Below, in pieces: positions 52,226 through 61,723 of a stretch of 64,000 nt of DNA (position 1 is the stretch's first letter; each line of letters starts with the position of its first letter). The translations under genes were made by a program, and so were the position numbers. The notes beneath the pieces are model-generated. The model was not told the origin of the DNA, did not search any database, and was given only the letters and a program-made list of their open reading frames with translations. This DNA is from Sulfitobacter sp. W027 (GTDB taxonomy: Bacteria > Pseudomonadota > Alphaproteobacteria > Rhodobacterales > Rhodobacteraceae). The stretch covers positions 559,501 through 623,500 of the forward strand of contig NZ_CP083564.1 of assembly GCF_025143985.1 (NCBI RefSeq), given 5' to 3'.

Positions 52226-53080
52226 ATGCGATTGATGCGATACGGGGCGCGCGACGGAGTGAAGACGCCAGTGGTGCTGGATGCGGCGGGCAAAGCGCGG
52301 GATGTCTCGAGCCTTGTGGCAGATTTCACGCCTGAGACGATCCCGGCGCTGCGCAAGACGCTCGATGGTGTCGATCTGGAAGGGCTGCCGCTGTTCGAGA
52401 CCCAAGGCCAGCGCATCGCGGCACCGGTGGGCCAGCCGCGCAACATCTGGGGCATCGGGCTGAACTATTCCGATCACGCCGCTGAGGCGGGGATGGAGGT
52501 GCCGACCGAACCGATCCTTTTCAACAAGGCCAGCGGCAGCTATTGCGGGCCAAACGACCCGCTCCTCTATGCCAAGGGGATGAGCAAGCTGGATTGGGAG
52601 GTGGAGTTGGGCGTGGTGATCGGGCGCAGCGCGCTGAATGTAAGCCGGGAGCAGGCGTTGGATCACGTGCTGGGCTACTGTGTCGTCAACGATGTGTCAG
52701 AGCGCGCTTGGCAGGCCGAGCGGGGTGGCCAATGGGTCAAGGGCAAAAGCTTCCCCAATTTCTGCCCTACAGGTCCGGTGTTGGTGACAGGCGATGAGTT
52801 GGGCGATCCCGGCAAGCTCTCCCTATGGACCGAGATCAATGGTGAACGGCTTCAAGATGGCACGACCGAGAAAATGGTCTTCGATGTGGCGGCTATCATC
52901 TCCTACATGTCCGAATTCATCCAGCTAGAGCCGGGCGATCTGATCTGCACTGGCACCCCGCCGGGGGTGGGTATGGGCTTTAAACCGCCACGTTATCTAA
53001 GCCCCGGCGACCGGGTTCGACTGGGCGTCGAAGGGCTGGGCGAACAGGAACAGGTCGTCGAGCGGTTGGCCGAAAGCTGA
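52226..53080 (+). CDS. fumarylacetoacetate hydrolase-family protein
   Basis: A 284-residue member of the FAH superfamily, whose enzymes cleave or hydrate beta-dicarbonyl compounds such as acylpyruvates or 2-oxo acids. The FAH core (about 72-280) has NIWGIGLNYSDHAAEAGMEVP, metal-binding acidic residues in KLDWEVELGVVIGR, YCVVNDVSERAWQ, KGKSFPNFCPTGPVLV and LEPGDLICTGTPPGVGMGFKPP. The substrate is not deducible. It is divergent from fadE (159-base gap) and convergent with a sensor kinase gene five bases away. Confidence 0.9.
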   Translation: MRLMRYGARDGVKTPVVLDAAGKARDVSSLVADFTPETIPALRKTLDGVDLEGLPLFETQGQRIAAPVGQPRNIWGIGLNYSDHAAEAGMEVPTEPILFNKASGSYCGPNDPLLYAKGMSKLDWEVELGVVIGRSALNVSREQALDHVLGYCVVNDVSERAWQAERGGQWVKGKSFPNFCPTGPVLVTGDELGDPGKLSLWTEINGERLQDGTTEKMVFDVAAIISYMSEFIQLEPGDLICTGTPPGVGMGFKPPRYLSPGDRVRLGVEGLGEQEQVVERLAES

Positions 53081-53085
53081 GGAGG

Positions 53086-55161
53086 TTACGCCACCTCAGC
53101 CTCTCGCGCTTCGGCGGCGGCGACGGCAATGGCGGGGCGCAAGGGGAGGGTTAGCAGGAAGGTGCTTCCCTTGCCCATGATGCTGGTCGCCACAAGGCTG
53201 CCACCATGGGCCGTGGCAATATCGCGTGAAATCGCAAGGCCCAGCCCGGTTCCACCAAAGCGCCGTGTGGCGGTGGAATCGACTTGATGGAAGGGCTCAA
53301 AAACACGCTCCAACTCGTTCTCCGGGATGCCGATGCCTGAATCCGTGACGCGGAACTCAACGACCTCCCCGCGAATGCGACAGGTCAGCGAGATCGTGCC
53401 CTGGTCCGAGAATTTCGTTGCATTGCTCAGCAGATTGATCAAGACCTGCTGGATCCGCTTACCATCGGCCAGCATCACGCCAGTGGCCGACTTTACGTTA
53501 AATTCCAAACCTTTGTCTTCGATCATCGGACGCAATTGATCTGCGGTTGGGGTGACGATATCGTCGATCTGCACCGGCTCCATCGTGATCGAGAGACTGC
53601 CGGCGTCGATCTTAGCGAAATCAAGCACCTCGTTGATCAGGGTCAGCAGATGATTGCCCGACCGTTCCACCGTTTGCATAATGTCGCCCAGCTTGCTCAT
53701 CGTGGCAGACAGCTTGGGCGCCAGAGTTTCACGGGTCTGAGGATCAGCATCAATGGCGGTGCAAAGGTCGCGCGCCGCCGGGGTGCGGTCGAAATGCCGC
53801 GCAAGGCGAACATGGCCCAGAATAACGGTCAGAGGTGTGCGTAACTCATGGCTCAGCACGCCCATAAAGTCGGTCTTGGCCTTATTCGCGTCCTCCGCCG
53901 TCAACAGCGCTTTCTTTAAATCAGTCACGTCGATCCGCAGACCAACAACACTGCCGTCTTCCATGCGGCGGTCAGAGGTGCGGATGATGCGGCCATCGGG
54001 CATGCGCTGCTCGGTTTCAAAGGCGCCGTTCTCACGCTTTTCCAGCCAGACGCGGATCCATTCCTCTTCCTTGCCGACGGCATCAGGCACGATCCCACGG
54101 CGAATGCTATCACGCACGATCTTTTCGTAGGTTGATCCGGGCTTCACTACGTCGCTGTAGTCATGGATTTCGCGGTATTTTTCGTTGCAAAGGACCAATG
54201 TGCCCTTGGGATTGTACATGACAAAACCATGGTCCAAGGCTTCGACACCTGTGCGCAAGCGTTCTTCGGCCAACTTGCGGTTCTCGGCCAAGCGCATGAT
54301 ATACCACGCGAAAACAGTAACCCCAAGTGCACCTTGGACGCGCAAAAGCCAATGCAGCCAGAAATCAGGTCGATGCTCTGGCCAGCCGCCTTTGATGGTG
54401 GCAGCCAATTGCCAAACACCAAAAGTAAAGTTGAAGTCGAGCTCGATCGGGTTGACCATGGAAAGGGTCGGATCGCCAATGATCGTCTGTTCAATCTGCC
54501 CCTCTGGGGTCAGTTCGCGGATGGCCAGATCGTATTTCTCGGCCAATTCAGGAATCTGCAGCCGCGTGACAAAGGCATCGTAATCCAGCACCATGGACAG
54601 GATGCCCCAGGGCAGGTTCGTTTCTACATCTGAACCGCCGTTTGCGTAAAAGATTGGGTGACGCAAGATCAGTCCGCGCCCGCCTTGAACAAGGTCGACC
54701 GGCCCGGTGACCAAACCCTCGCCGCTTTTCATGGCCTGTTCGACCTTCGGCAGTTGCGCTTCGTTCTGCCGGTAGTCCAGACCCAACACGCTTTGGTTGG
54801 CCTCATAAGGGTGGACGATGGTGACAACGAGGTCGGGTGCCACCGCAAGGTTAATCACATCGGGATTGTCGGTCATGAACTCCGCCGCGCGGGCGCTGAA
54901 CTCAGACTGAGTAATGTTCGGGTTCTCGCTGACGACCGTGGCCAATTCGCGCAGTTTTAGGATTTGGTCAAAGATATCCGCGCGGATCCGCTCACGCACT
55001 TCGATCAGTTCTAATGTGGTATCGAGTTCGAGGTCCTGCATGTAGGTTTGATAGGAAAGGGTCTCGATCCGATGGCCGAAGCCAAGGACAACGCCGCCCA
55101 ATGCCACCAGAATGAAAATCTGTTTCGCACGTTGAGACAGTGCATTTCTAATCTTTTTCAT
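53086..55161 (-). CDS. membrane sensor histidine kinase with CHASE-type periplasmic domain and PAS
   Basis: A 691-residue kinase. TM1 is near 12-30, then a CHASE-like periplasmic domain to about 300 (NPNITQSEFSARAAEFMTDNPDVINLAVAPDLVVTIVHPYEANQSVLGLDYR), TM2 near 305-322, and a PAS domain (GVEALDHGFVMYNPKGTLVLCNEKYREIHD). The phosphoacceptor is in MGVLSHELRTPLTVILG, and the ATPase domain has LINLLSNATKFSDQG, DSGIGIPENE and GTGLGLAISRDI. ATG at 55161 (MKKIRNALSQR) is preferred to the longer upstream frame. No response regulator is adjacent. CHASE domains bind small ligands; the ligand is unknown. Confidence 0.92.
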   Translation of the reverse strand: MKKIRNALSQRAKQIFILVALGGVVLGFGHRIETLSYQTYMQDLELDTTLELIEVRERIRADIFDQILKLRELATVVSENPNITQSEFSARAAEFMTDNPDVINLAVAPDLVVTIVHPYEANQSVLGLDYRQNEAQLPKVEQAMKSGEGLVTGPVDLVQGGRGLILRHPIFYANGGSDVETNLPWGILSMVLDYDAFVTRLQIPELAEKYDLAIRELTPEGQIEQTIIGDPTLSMVNPIELDFNFTFGVWQLAATIKGGWPEHRPDFWLHWLLRVQGALGVTVFAWYIMRLAENRKLAEERLRTGVEALDHGFVMYNPKGTLVLCNEKYREIHDYSDVVKPGSTYEKIVRDSIRRGIVPDAVGKEEEWIRVWLEKRENGAFETEQRMPDGRIIRTSDRRMEDGSVVGLRIDVTDLKKALLTAEDANKAKTDFMGVLSHELRTPLTVILGHVRLARHFDRTPAARDLCTAIDADPQTRETLAPKLSATMSKLGDIMQTVERSGNHLLTLINEVLDFAKIDAGSLSITMEPVQIDDIVTPTADQLRPMIEDKGLEFNVKSATGVMLADGKRIQQVLINLLSNATKFSDQGTISLTCRIRGEVVEFRVTDSGIGIPENELERVFEPFHQVDSTATRRFGGTGLGLAISRDIATAHGGSLVATSIMGKGSTFLLTLPLRPAIAVAAAEAREAEVA

Positions 55162-55328
55162 GCCGGTTTTTGCCCAAGTCGGTCTCTGTCCTCTGCGCCC
55201 CGGCCTTCTTAGTGCCGGGTTCGCCCTTAAGGCATTAGACTGCAGAGTTCTTTGCTGACGCAAGAAAAATACCTGCCCGCTGGAAAATGCCCGGGCAACA
55301 GCGTCAAATTTGCAAGTGGGGCTTTTTT

Positions 55329-56189
55329 CTAAGAAGCAGCATGACCCAGCAATTCGTTCAAAACACCGCGCAACAGGGTGATATCCGCAGGGTTGGACAT
55401 GTTGGGTGCATGGCCGCAGTCGGGAAACTGGGTCATACTGGGGCGCGGTCCGCTTTCAGTCATCCGTTTGGCCGCTTCGGGCAGCAGCAAATCCGACTGC
55501 GCGCCGCGCAAAAGATGCGTGGGTGTGGAGGTGCGGCCCCAACGGTCCCAGGTGGAAAGCTCATGCGCTGAGGCGGTGAATTGGACGGTAATACGTGGAT
55601 CATAATGCAGCGTCAGCCGCCCGTCGCCGCGACGGCGCAGCGAAGACCGTGCCATGCGCTGCCAAAAAGCGTCGGCGGCGGGACCGAAGGGCGCGTAGGT
55701 CGCGCGCAGCCACGCCTCGCCCTCTGTAAAGCTGCCAAAGTCGGGGAGGCTGCCGACATAAGACAGGATCCGCTCGACCGCAGCCTCGGGCAGTTCGGGG
55801 CTGATGTCATTCACCACGAGCGCGCTGATCCTGTTTGCGTCACGGCCCGAGGCGATATGCATGCCTATCATGCCGCCCAAGGAGGTGCCGAGCCACGCCG
55901 CACAGTCGATCCGATAGTGATCCAGCACATCCGTCGCGACGCCTGCGTAGTATTCGACCGAATATTCCGCCTCCGGATTGCGCGACCAGCTCGACAGCCC
56001 CCGCCCGATCATATCGGGACAGAGCACATGAAAGTCACGAGACAGGGCGGCGGCCACCTCATCAAAGTCGCGCCCGGTGCGCGCCAGTCCGTGTAGCATC
56101 ATCAGCGCAGGCTTGGCCGGGTCGCCCCATTCGGTGACATGGATCTCGTGATCCATGACGGGGATAAAGCGGAAACGGGGGGAGGTCAT
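55329..56189 (-). CDS. alpha/beta-hydrolase
   Basis: A 286-residue alpha/beta-fold hydrolase. The oxyanion region is LMMLHGLARTGRDFDEVA, the nucleophile Ser is in AAWLGTSLGGMIGMHIA, the acid is probably in LRGAQSDLLLPEA, and the His is in FPDCGHAPNMSNP. Substrate unknown; esterase, lactonase or amidase are all possible. The start overlaps the stop of the LivM-like permease gene by one base, so it belongs to the ABC operon and probably acts on the imported compound. The frame reaching 56273 is rejected. Confidence 0.9.
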   Translation of the reverse strand: MTSPRFRFIPVMDHEIHVTEWGDPAKPALMMLHGLARTGRDFDEVAAALSRDFHVLCPDMIGRGLSSWSRNPEAEYSVEYYAGVATDVLDHYRIDCAAWLGTSLGGMIGMHIASGRDANRISALVVNDISPELPEAAVERILSYVGSLPDFGSFTEGEAWLRATYAPFGPAADAFWQRMARSSLRRRGDGRLTLHYDPRITVQFTASAHELSTWDRWGRTSTPTHLLRGAQSDLLLPEAAKRMTESGPRPSMTQFPDCGHAPNMSNPADITLLRGVLNELLGHAAS

Positions 56190-57259
56190 CAGCGCGCACC
56201 CTTTTGCATGACAGTGCCGGTGATCCCCCGCGGGAAGAAATAGACCAGCAAGATAAAGATGATGCCCAACCAAAAAAGCCAGCGGTCAGGGTCGAGCAAT
56301 TCCGGCAGCAGCGGAATGCTGGCAGTCGCCTCGGCGGCTGCCCCCATCAGGTCGCGCAGATAGTATTGCGCCATCACCATCAGCACGGCCCCGACAACCG
56401 CGCCCCACATCGTGCCCATGCCACCGATCACCACCATCAGCAGCATGTCGATCATGATGGCGAAGCTCAGCGTCGTGTCCGGCCCGGTGTATTTCAGCCA
56501 GACTGCATAGACCGTGCCAGCAAGCGAGGCGACGGCGGCCGAGAGGCAGAAGACGAAGGTACGGAAAGCCACAACACGGTAGCCGATGGCCTCGGCCCGG
56601 GCCTCGTTCTCGCGGATTGCCTTCAGGACCGAACCGAGCGGTGCCGCCACCACCCGCAGCATCAACAGGAACAGCGCCAGCGAGGTGAAGAACACGAAGT
56701 AATAGGCTGCGAGTTTGCCATTGAGCTTCACGCCGAAGAGCCGCGCTACTTTGCCGTCTGCGTCAACCATCAGTTTCGTCGCCGGTTTGAACAGGTCCGG
56801 CGCGCGGTAGGTGATCCCGTCTTCGCCGCCGGTGAACTGCGACAGCTGCGAGGCCAACACCAGTGCGACCGAAGCCGTCGCCAGCGTGATCATCGCAAAG
56901 AAGATCGCCTTCACCCGTAGGCTGAGCAGCCCGACGCCAGTGGCCACCACCAGCGAGACCAGCACACCCGCGACAGCGCCCAGGGCAACCGCGTCCCAGC
57001 CTGGCCCCATCTGGCGCAGGGCGATGGCGGCACCGTAGGCGCCGAAACCGAAGAACATCGTATGGGCGAAGCTGACGATTCCGGTGTATCCGATCAGCAG
57101 GTCATAGCTCGCCACCAGCACGATAAAGATACAGATGCGTGCGGCGACCTCGAGCGCGCGCACGTCCTGAAACAGGAAGGGCGCGAAGAGCAGCAGGGCG
57201 GCGATCACGAGAACGGCGGTTTTCACGGCGATGGTGCCGTAGGTCTGTTTGCTCTGCAT
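56189..57259 (-). CDS. branched-chain amino-acid-type ABC transporter permease (LivM-like)
   Basis: A 356-residue permease of the LivM class with about ten helices: VKTAVLVIAALLLFAPFLF, CIFIVLVASYDLLIGYTGIVSFAHTMFFGFGAYGAAI, ATASVALVLASQLSQFTGGEDGI, and the EAA-like region ENEARAEAIGYRVVAFRTFVFCLSAAVASLAGTVYAV. ATG at 57259 with GAGG five bases upstream is preferred to GTG at 57265. It pairs with the LivH-like permease encoded just upstream, seven bases away. Confidence 0.94.
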   Translation of the reverse strand: MQSKQTYGTIAVKTAVLVIAALLLFAPFLFQDVRALEVAARICIFIVLVASYDLLIGYTGIVSFAHTMFFGFGAYGAAIALRQMGPGWDAVALGAVAGVLVSLVVATGVGLLSLRVKAIFFAMITLATASVALVLASQLSQFTGGEDGITYRAPDLFKPATKLMVDADGKVARLFGVKLNGKLAAYYFVFFTSLALFLLMLRVVAAPLGSVLKAIRENEARAEAIGYRVVAFRTFVFCLSAAVASLAGTVYAVWLKYTGPDTTLSFAIMIDMLLMVVIGGMGTMWGAVVGAVLMVMAQYYLRDLMGAAAEATASIPLLPELLDPDRWLFWLGIIFILLVYFFPRGITGTVMQKGAR

Positions 57260-57266
57260 ACTCACC

Positions 57267-58259
57267 TCACTTCACCGCCGGGCGCAGCCCGTTGGGGCGC
57301 CACAGAAGGATTGCCGTCATCAGGATCATGTTGCTTGCCAGCGCCAGTTTCGGGGCGAGGAAGCCGACGTAATTCGCCGTCAGCCCCACCAGCAGCGCGC
57401 CCAAGAGCGTGCCCTCGATGGAGCCCAAGCCGCCGATGATCACGACGATGAAGACAACGATCATCATCTCGCCGCCAAGCGCGGGGGTGATCAGCGTCTC
57501 ATAGCCCGCCCACATAGCACCACCCACGGCGGCCAGCGCAGAGCCGACCATAAAGACGCCGATGAATAGCCGGTCGATGCGAAAGCCAAGCGCCTCCACC
57601 ATCTCGCGGTTCTCGACGCCGGCGCGCACGAGAAGGCCCAGCCGGGTGCGGTTCAGTACGAGGTAAAGGCCGATGAAGACCGCGAGACCAAGGCCGAAGG
57701 CGAAGATGCGGTAGATTTCGATGCTGACGTCCCCGATGATCCAAGCGCCTTCGAGGAATTGCGGTCGCAGCACGGTGATCGGCGTGCCGCCCCAAATGGC
57801 GAGGATGATCTGTTCCGACACGATCAGCGCACCCATGGTGATGAGGATCTGGCGCAGATGGTCGTGATAAACCGGGCGGATGATCACCGTCTCGAAAAAC
57901 CACCCGGCGGCGAGGCCAAATGACATCGCCGCGATGATCGCGAGGCTCAGGGCCGCGATATTCAGCAGCACATTATCGGCCCCCAGCCAGCCGCTCAGCG
58001 CGGCCAGAACGGAGGCCGCGACAAAGGCGCCGAAGCTGACAAAGGCCGAGTGCCCAAAGTTCAGCACGTCCATCAGGCCGAAGATAAGGCTCAGGCCAGA
58101 GGCCATGAGAAACACCATCATCCCCATTGCCAGCCCCGCGACGGTCAGCGTGGCCCATGACGAAGGCGCGCCGATCAGCACGAAGGCCAGCGCCGCGAGG
58201 GCCAGCGGCAGCAGGTAGACCCCGCCGAAGCGTCCCAATGTGTCGGATATGCGATCCAT
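57267..58259 (-). CDS. branched-chain amino-acid-type ABC transporter permease (LivH-like)
   Basis: A 330-residue permease of the LivH class. It has VAGLAMGMMVFLMASGLSLIFGLMDVLNFGHSAFVSFGAFVAASV, the C-terminal EAA-type RAGVENREMVEALGFRIDRLFIGVFMVGSALAAVGGAM and VVIIGGLGSIEGTLLGALLVGLTANYV. The start at 58259 (MDRISDTLG) has AGGAAG nearby; an earlier GTG at 58274 would add five residues. Cotranscribed with LivF, LivG, LivM-like genes and the hydrolase. Confidence 0.94.
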   Translation of the reverse strand: MDRISDTLGRFGGVYLLPLALAALAFVLIGAPSSWATLTVAGLAMGMMVFLMASGLSLIFGLMDVLNFGHSAFVSFGAFVAASVLAALSGWLGADNVLLNIAALSLAIIAAMSFGLAAGWFFETVIIRPVYHDHLRQILITMGALIVSEQIILAIWGGTPITVLRPQFLEGAWIIGDVSIEIYRIFAFGLGLAVFIGLYLVLNRTRLGLLVRAGVENREMVEALGFRIDRLFIGVFMVGSALAAVGGAMWAGYETLITPALGGEMMIVVFIVVIIGGLGSIEGTLLGALLVGLTANYVGFLAPKLALASNMILMTAILLWRPNGLRPAVK

Positions 58260-58270
58260 GTTCTTCCTCA

Positions 58271-58972
58271 TCACGACAGGCCCAACAGCCGGTCTTGCAG
58301 CGGTTTGTCGACGGCGAAATCGGCCATGGAGCCGCTGTGAACGACGCGACCGTCGTCGATCACCGCCATTTCGCGGCCCAATTGCCGGGCAAAGGCGAAG
58401 TTCTGTTCCACCAGCAGGATCGTTGCTTCACGTGAAATCTCGGCGAAGGCCTCGGCCATAGCGCTCACGATGGCCGGCGCGAGGCCTTTGGTCGGCTCGT
58501 CGATCAGGATCAGGCGCCGCGGCTCCACGATGGCGCGGGCGACGGCGAGCATCTGTTTTTGGCCACCTGAAAGCGACCATGCCTGTTTCGTCCAGAACCG
58601 CTCCAGCGCCGGGAAGAGCGTGGTGATGCGTTTCAGGCGCGTGGCGTCAAAACGGCCCTTGTCGGTCGCGAGGATCAGGTTTTCCTCCACCGTCAGGGTG
58701 CCGAAAATCCCCATGTTCTCGGGCACATAAGCAATCCCGCGTCGTGCGATGTCGGCGGTGTGCAAGCCAGTGAGGTCGGTGCCGTCAAAGCGCACCGTGC
58801 CGGGCGCGGGTTTCCACAGCCCCATAATCGAACGCAGCGTCGTCGTCTTGCCCGCTCCGTTGCGGCCCAGCAGGACAAAGACGCCGCCTTCGGGCACCGC
58901 AAGGCTCACGTCATGCAGCACGGCGTATTGGCCGATGTCGGTCTTCATGTGGTCGAGGGTCAGCAGGCTCAT
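58271..58972 (-). CDS. branched-chain amino-acid-type ABC transporter ATP-binding protein (LivF-like)
   Basis: A 233-residue ATPase. Walker A is GRNGAGKTTTL, the Q-loop region IAYVPENMGIFGTLTVEENL, the signature LSGGQKQMLAVARAIV, Walker B LILIDEPTKGLAP and the H-region LLVEQNFAFARQLG. EPTKGLAP and VEQN are typical of LivF. It overlaps the LivG-like gene start-to-stop by four bases, the usual arrangement in such importers. Confidence 0.95.
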   Translation of the reverse strand: MSLLTLDHMKTDIGQYAVLHDVSLAVPEGGVFVLLGRNGAGKTTTLRSIMGLWKPAPGTVRFDGTDLTGLHTADIARRGIAYVPENMGIFGTLTVEENLILATDKGRFDATRLKRITTLFPALERFWTKQAWSLSGGQKQMLAVARAIVEPRRLILIDEPTKGLAPAIVSAMAEAFAEISREATILLVEQNFAFARQLGREMAVIDDGRVVHSGSMADFAVDKPLQDRLLGLS

Positions 58973-59736
58973 GCCGTCTCCTCCGTCGCGGTGCCTAGGT
59001 AGACGTCGCGTACGATCTGGCTGTCCATGACTTCGGCAGGTGCGCCATCGGCGAGCAATTCCCCGTTGTGCAGCACGATGATGCGGTCGGCCAGCGCGCG
59101 GACCACGTCCATCTTGTGTTCCACCAGCAGGACGGTCTTTGCCGGGTCGGCCTTGATCTGCGCAATAAGCTCCAGCACCTCGGGCGCATGGTCCAGCGAC
59201 ATGCCAGCGGTGGGCTCGTCGAACATGTAGATATCGGGCTCCATCGCCATCAGCAGCGCCACCTCCAGCTTGCGCTGGTCGCCATGGGGCAGGGCGGCGG
59301 CGGGCAGATGGGCGGCGCGGGTCAGGCGGGTGGCCTCGAGGTAATGTTCGGCGTCCTTGGTAAGCTCGGTGAAACGCTGCACCGGGCGCAGGAGCCGCCA
59401 GCCCGCGCCCTCTCGGGCCTGCACGGCAAGGCGGATGTTCTCCAGCACCGAGAGCTGCGGGAAGAGATTGGTCAGCTGAAAGGCGCGGCCCACACCTTGG
59501 CGCGCGCGCGCCGAGGGGGCCATGCGGGTGAGGTCGGTCTCGCCTTTCAGCACCTGTCCCGAGGTGGCGGCAAGCTGGCCCGAGATAAGGTTGAAATAGG
59601 TGGTTTTTCCGGCCCCGTTCGGGCCGACGATGGCGGTCAGCTCACCGGGGTGGAAGGCGCAGGAAACCTGATTGACCGCGACGTGACCGCCGAAACGAAT
59701 GGTCAGGTCGCGTGTGACGAGCGAGGGCGAGGGCAT
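58969..59736 (-). CDS. branched-chain amino-acid-type ABC transporter ATP-binding protein (LivG-like)
   Basis: A 255-residue ATPase. Walker A GPNGAGKTTYFNLISG, Q-loop GVGRAFQLTNLFPQLSVLENI, then a signature where LSYGDQR/LPHGDQRKLEVALLMA replaces LSGGQ (here LPHGDQRK), as is normal in LivG, Walker B IYMFDEPTAGMS and H-loop LLVEHKMDVVRALAD. First of the transporter genes after the binding protein, separated from it by a 72-base spacer carrying a strong hairpin. Confidence 0.95.
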   Translation of the reverse strand: MPSPSLVTRDLTIRFGGHVAVNQVSCAFHPGELTAIVGPNGAGKTTYFNLISGQLAATSGQVLKGETDLTRMAPSARARQGVGRAFQLTNLFPQLSVLENIRLAVQAREGAGWRLLRPVQRFTELTKDAEHYLEATRLTRAAHLPAAALPHGDQRKLEVALLMAMEPDIYMFDEPTAGMSLDHAPEVLELIAQIKADPAKTVLLVEHKMDVVRALADRIIVLHNGELLADGAPAEVMDSQIVRDVYLGTATEETA

Positions 59737-59772
59737 GGGGAAACCTTTGGCGCGGATGCGGGCGCGGGGGGC

Positions 59773-59799
59773 GGCCCGCCCCAGTAGAGGGGGCGGGCC
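59773..59799 (-). other. intercistronic stem-loop between binding-protein and LivG-like genes
   Basis: GGCCCGCCCC (59773-59782) pairs perfectly with GGGGCGGGCC (59790-59799), a 7-base loop. No T run follows on the minus strand. Such hairpins after binding-protein genes commonly limit read-through, so that the binding protein is made in excess. Confidence 0.65.
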
Positions 59800-59808
59800 T
59801 ATGGGTGA

Positions 59809-61008
59809 TCAGTCGTTGGTGCGGCCGATGGGGATGTCCATCTCGTCCGCTTCTATGATGCGCACCAGATCGGGGATCGCCCAATCGACGTTCTCATCAA
59901 CGCGGATTTTGAAATGCACCATGGACTGCAGCGCCTGATGGTCCTCGGGGCGGAAGGTCATGGTGCCCTTGGGCGTCTCCCATGACATGCCTTCCATCGC
60001 GGCGATCAGGTCTTCGGTCTCAAGGCTGTCGGCGGTCTCAATGGCTTTCACCGCGGCCAGGGCGGCGGCCATGCCACCGGCGGTGAAGAAGTCCGGCGGG
60101 CTGTCGAACCGCTCCTGATGGGTCTTTACCAGCCAGTCGTTCACCGGGTTGTCGTAGGCCTCATAGTAGTAATAAACCGCGCCTTCCATGCCCGGGAAGC
60201 GCTTGTAGGTCGGCAGCACCGGCAGGATATGCCCGCCCATCGAGATCTCGATGCCGAAGCGGGAGGGGTCAAGCGCCTGGATCTTGCCGGGCGCGTCGCC
60301 ACCGCCAGCAATATAGACGAGGATCACCTTGCGGCCTTCCTTGTCCTTCAGCGCGTTGAACATCCGCTCCGCCGCGGCGGTGAAATCGGCAGTGCCCTGG
60401 GGCACGTATTCCTCGGTCACAACGGTCGCGCCGCTGCCATCCAGCGCGGCCTTGAAGGCGGCAATGCCGTCCTTGCCGAAGGCGTAATCCTCGGCGATGG
60501 TCGCGACATAGAGGTTCTCGTCCGGCTTCAGCGCCAGCGCCTGCGCCTGCATGTCCATCGAGGAGTTGCGCGATGTCTTGAAGACGTAGCGGTTGCTCTC
60601 GGGCCCGGTCAGGCTGTCGGCCACAGCGGGCTCCACGATCAGGATCTTCTCGTATTCCTCGGCGATCGGCAGCATCCCGAGCGCCACGCCCGAGGAGGTC
60701 GAGCCCACAGCCATCAGCACGTCATCGTCGCCGTAAGCCTCGGCCAGCACGGCACGGGCGACATCGGGCTTGAACTGCGTGTCTTTGATGATGAGTTCGA
60801 TCTTGTGGCCCTTGACCGTGTTCGTGCCGTCGGTGGCATATTCGATGCCGAGCTCGAAACCGGTCTGCGCCTGTTTGGAGAAGGCTTCGAAACTGCTGCC
60901 CGACAGCCCGTGCACGAGGGCGATCTTGATCGGGTCTTCGGCCCATGCCGCTCCGGCAAAGGCCGCAATACTCGCCGTCACGGCGGCGATCCGCGTGAGT
61001 GTCTTCAT
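59809..61008 (-). CDS. branched-chain amino-acid-type ABC transporter substrate-binding protein (LivJ-like, Peripla_BP_6)
   Basis: A 399-residue periplasmic protein. The signal peptide MKTLTRIAAVTASIAAFAGAAWA is followed by EDPIKIALVHGLSGSSFEAFSKQAQTGFELGIEYA, typical of the family. Later motifs are STSSGVALGMLPIAEEYEKILIVEPAVADSLTG, IAEDYAFGKDG and an internal GGMAAALAAVKAIETA. The ligand may be a branched-chain amino acid, an amide or an aromatic compound; the hydrolase in the operon hints that it is hydrolysable. ATG at 61008 has GGAGGA upstream; the longer frame to 61224 is rejected. Confidence 0.94.
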   Translation of the reverse strand: MKTLTRIAAVTASIAAFAGAAWAEDPIKIALVHGLSGSSFEAFSKQAQTGFELGIEYATDGTNTVKGHKIELIIKDTQFKPDVARAVLAEAYGDDDVLMAVGSTSSGVALGMLPIAEEYEKILIVEPAVADSLTGPESNRYVFKTSRNSSMDMQAQALALKPDENLYVATIAEDYAFGKDGIAAFKAALDGSGATVVTEEYVPQGTADFTAAAERMFNALKDKEGRKVILVYIAGGGDAPGKIQALDPSRFGIEISMGGHILPVLPTYKRFPGMEGAVYYYYEAYDNPVNDWLVKTHQERFDSPPDFFTAGGMAAALAAVKAIETADSLETEDLIAAMEGMSWETPKGTMTFRPEDHQALQSMVHFKIRVDENVDWAIPDLVRIIEADEMDIPIGRTND

Positions 61009-61105
61009 GGTATCCTCCCTGGACGGGCCAGCGCGTTGTTGCACCGTCTCCCCCCGTCGACTAGCTTGAGTTTCGAGCATCCGAGAAAGAGATGATTGGG
61101 GCAAG

Positions 61106-61711
61106 ATGGTGGAAATACGTACCGATGACTGCTTCCGCGATGGGCAATTCGCTGAACTGGCCTTCGTGCATGCACCCATCGGTCTGGTGGTGACGGAGAA
61201 CAGGGTGATCCGCGAATGCAACATCGCCTTTGCACAGATGTTTGGCTATGAACGTGCGGCCCTGCGCGACCAATGGTTTTCGGTGCTATATCCGTCGGAT
61301 GAAGAGTTCGTAAACATCCGCGACCGGGGCGTGGTGCAACTGCGCGAGACCAACACCTATTGGGATGAGCGCATCATGGCGCGCCGCGATGGTAGTCTCT
61401 TCTGGTGCCGGGTGCGGGGACATTCCTTCACCCCTGAAAGCCCGCTTGATCGCGCGGTCTGGAGCTTTGCCGATTTGTCGGGCGAGCGGCCCTATCTGCC
61501 ACTGACCCGCCGCGAGCGCGAGATTCTAAGTCATCTGGCGGAGGGGCTGACCAGCAAGGAAATCGCCATCAATCTCGACATTTCGCACCGCACGGTAGAG
61601 GTGTATCGCGCCAAATTGTTGAAGAAATTTGGCGTCAACAACACGTCGGGCCTGTTTCATTCGCTGGGCGGCATCGACAGTGATCATGTGGTGTCTAACA
61701 GTCAAAAGTGA
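61106..61711 (+). CDS. PAS-LuxR transcriptional regulator
   Basis: A 201-residue regulator. A PAS domain covers about 15-130 (FAELAFVHAPIGLVVTENRVIRECNIAFAQMFGYERAALRDQWFSVLYPSDEEF), and the LuxR-type HTH about 135-195 (LPLTRREREILSHLAEGLTSKEIAINLDISHRTVEVYRAKLLKKFGV). There is no receiver domain, so it probably senses a ligand directly. It is divergent from the ABC operon (97-base gap) and probably controls it in response to the imported compound. Confidence 0.92.
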   Translation: MVEIRTDDCFRDGQFAELAFVHAPIGLVVTENRVIRECNIAFAQMFGYERAALRDQWFSVLYPSDEEFVNIRDRGVVQLRETNTYWDERIMARRDGSLFWCRVRGHSFTPESPLDRAVWSFADLSGERPYLPLTRREREILSHLAEGLTSKEIAINLDISHRTVEVYRAKLLKKFGVNNTSGLFHSLGGIDSDHVVSNSQK

Positions 61712-61723
61712 GCGGTTTGGCTC

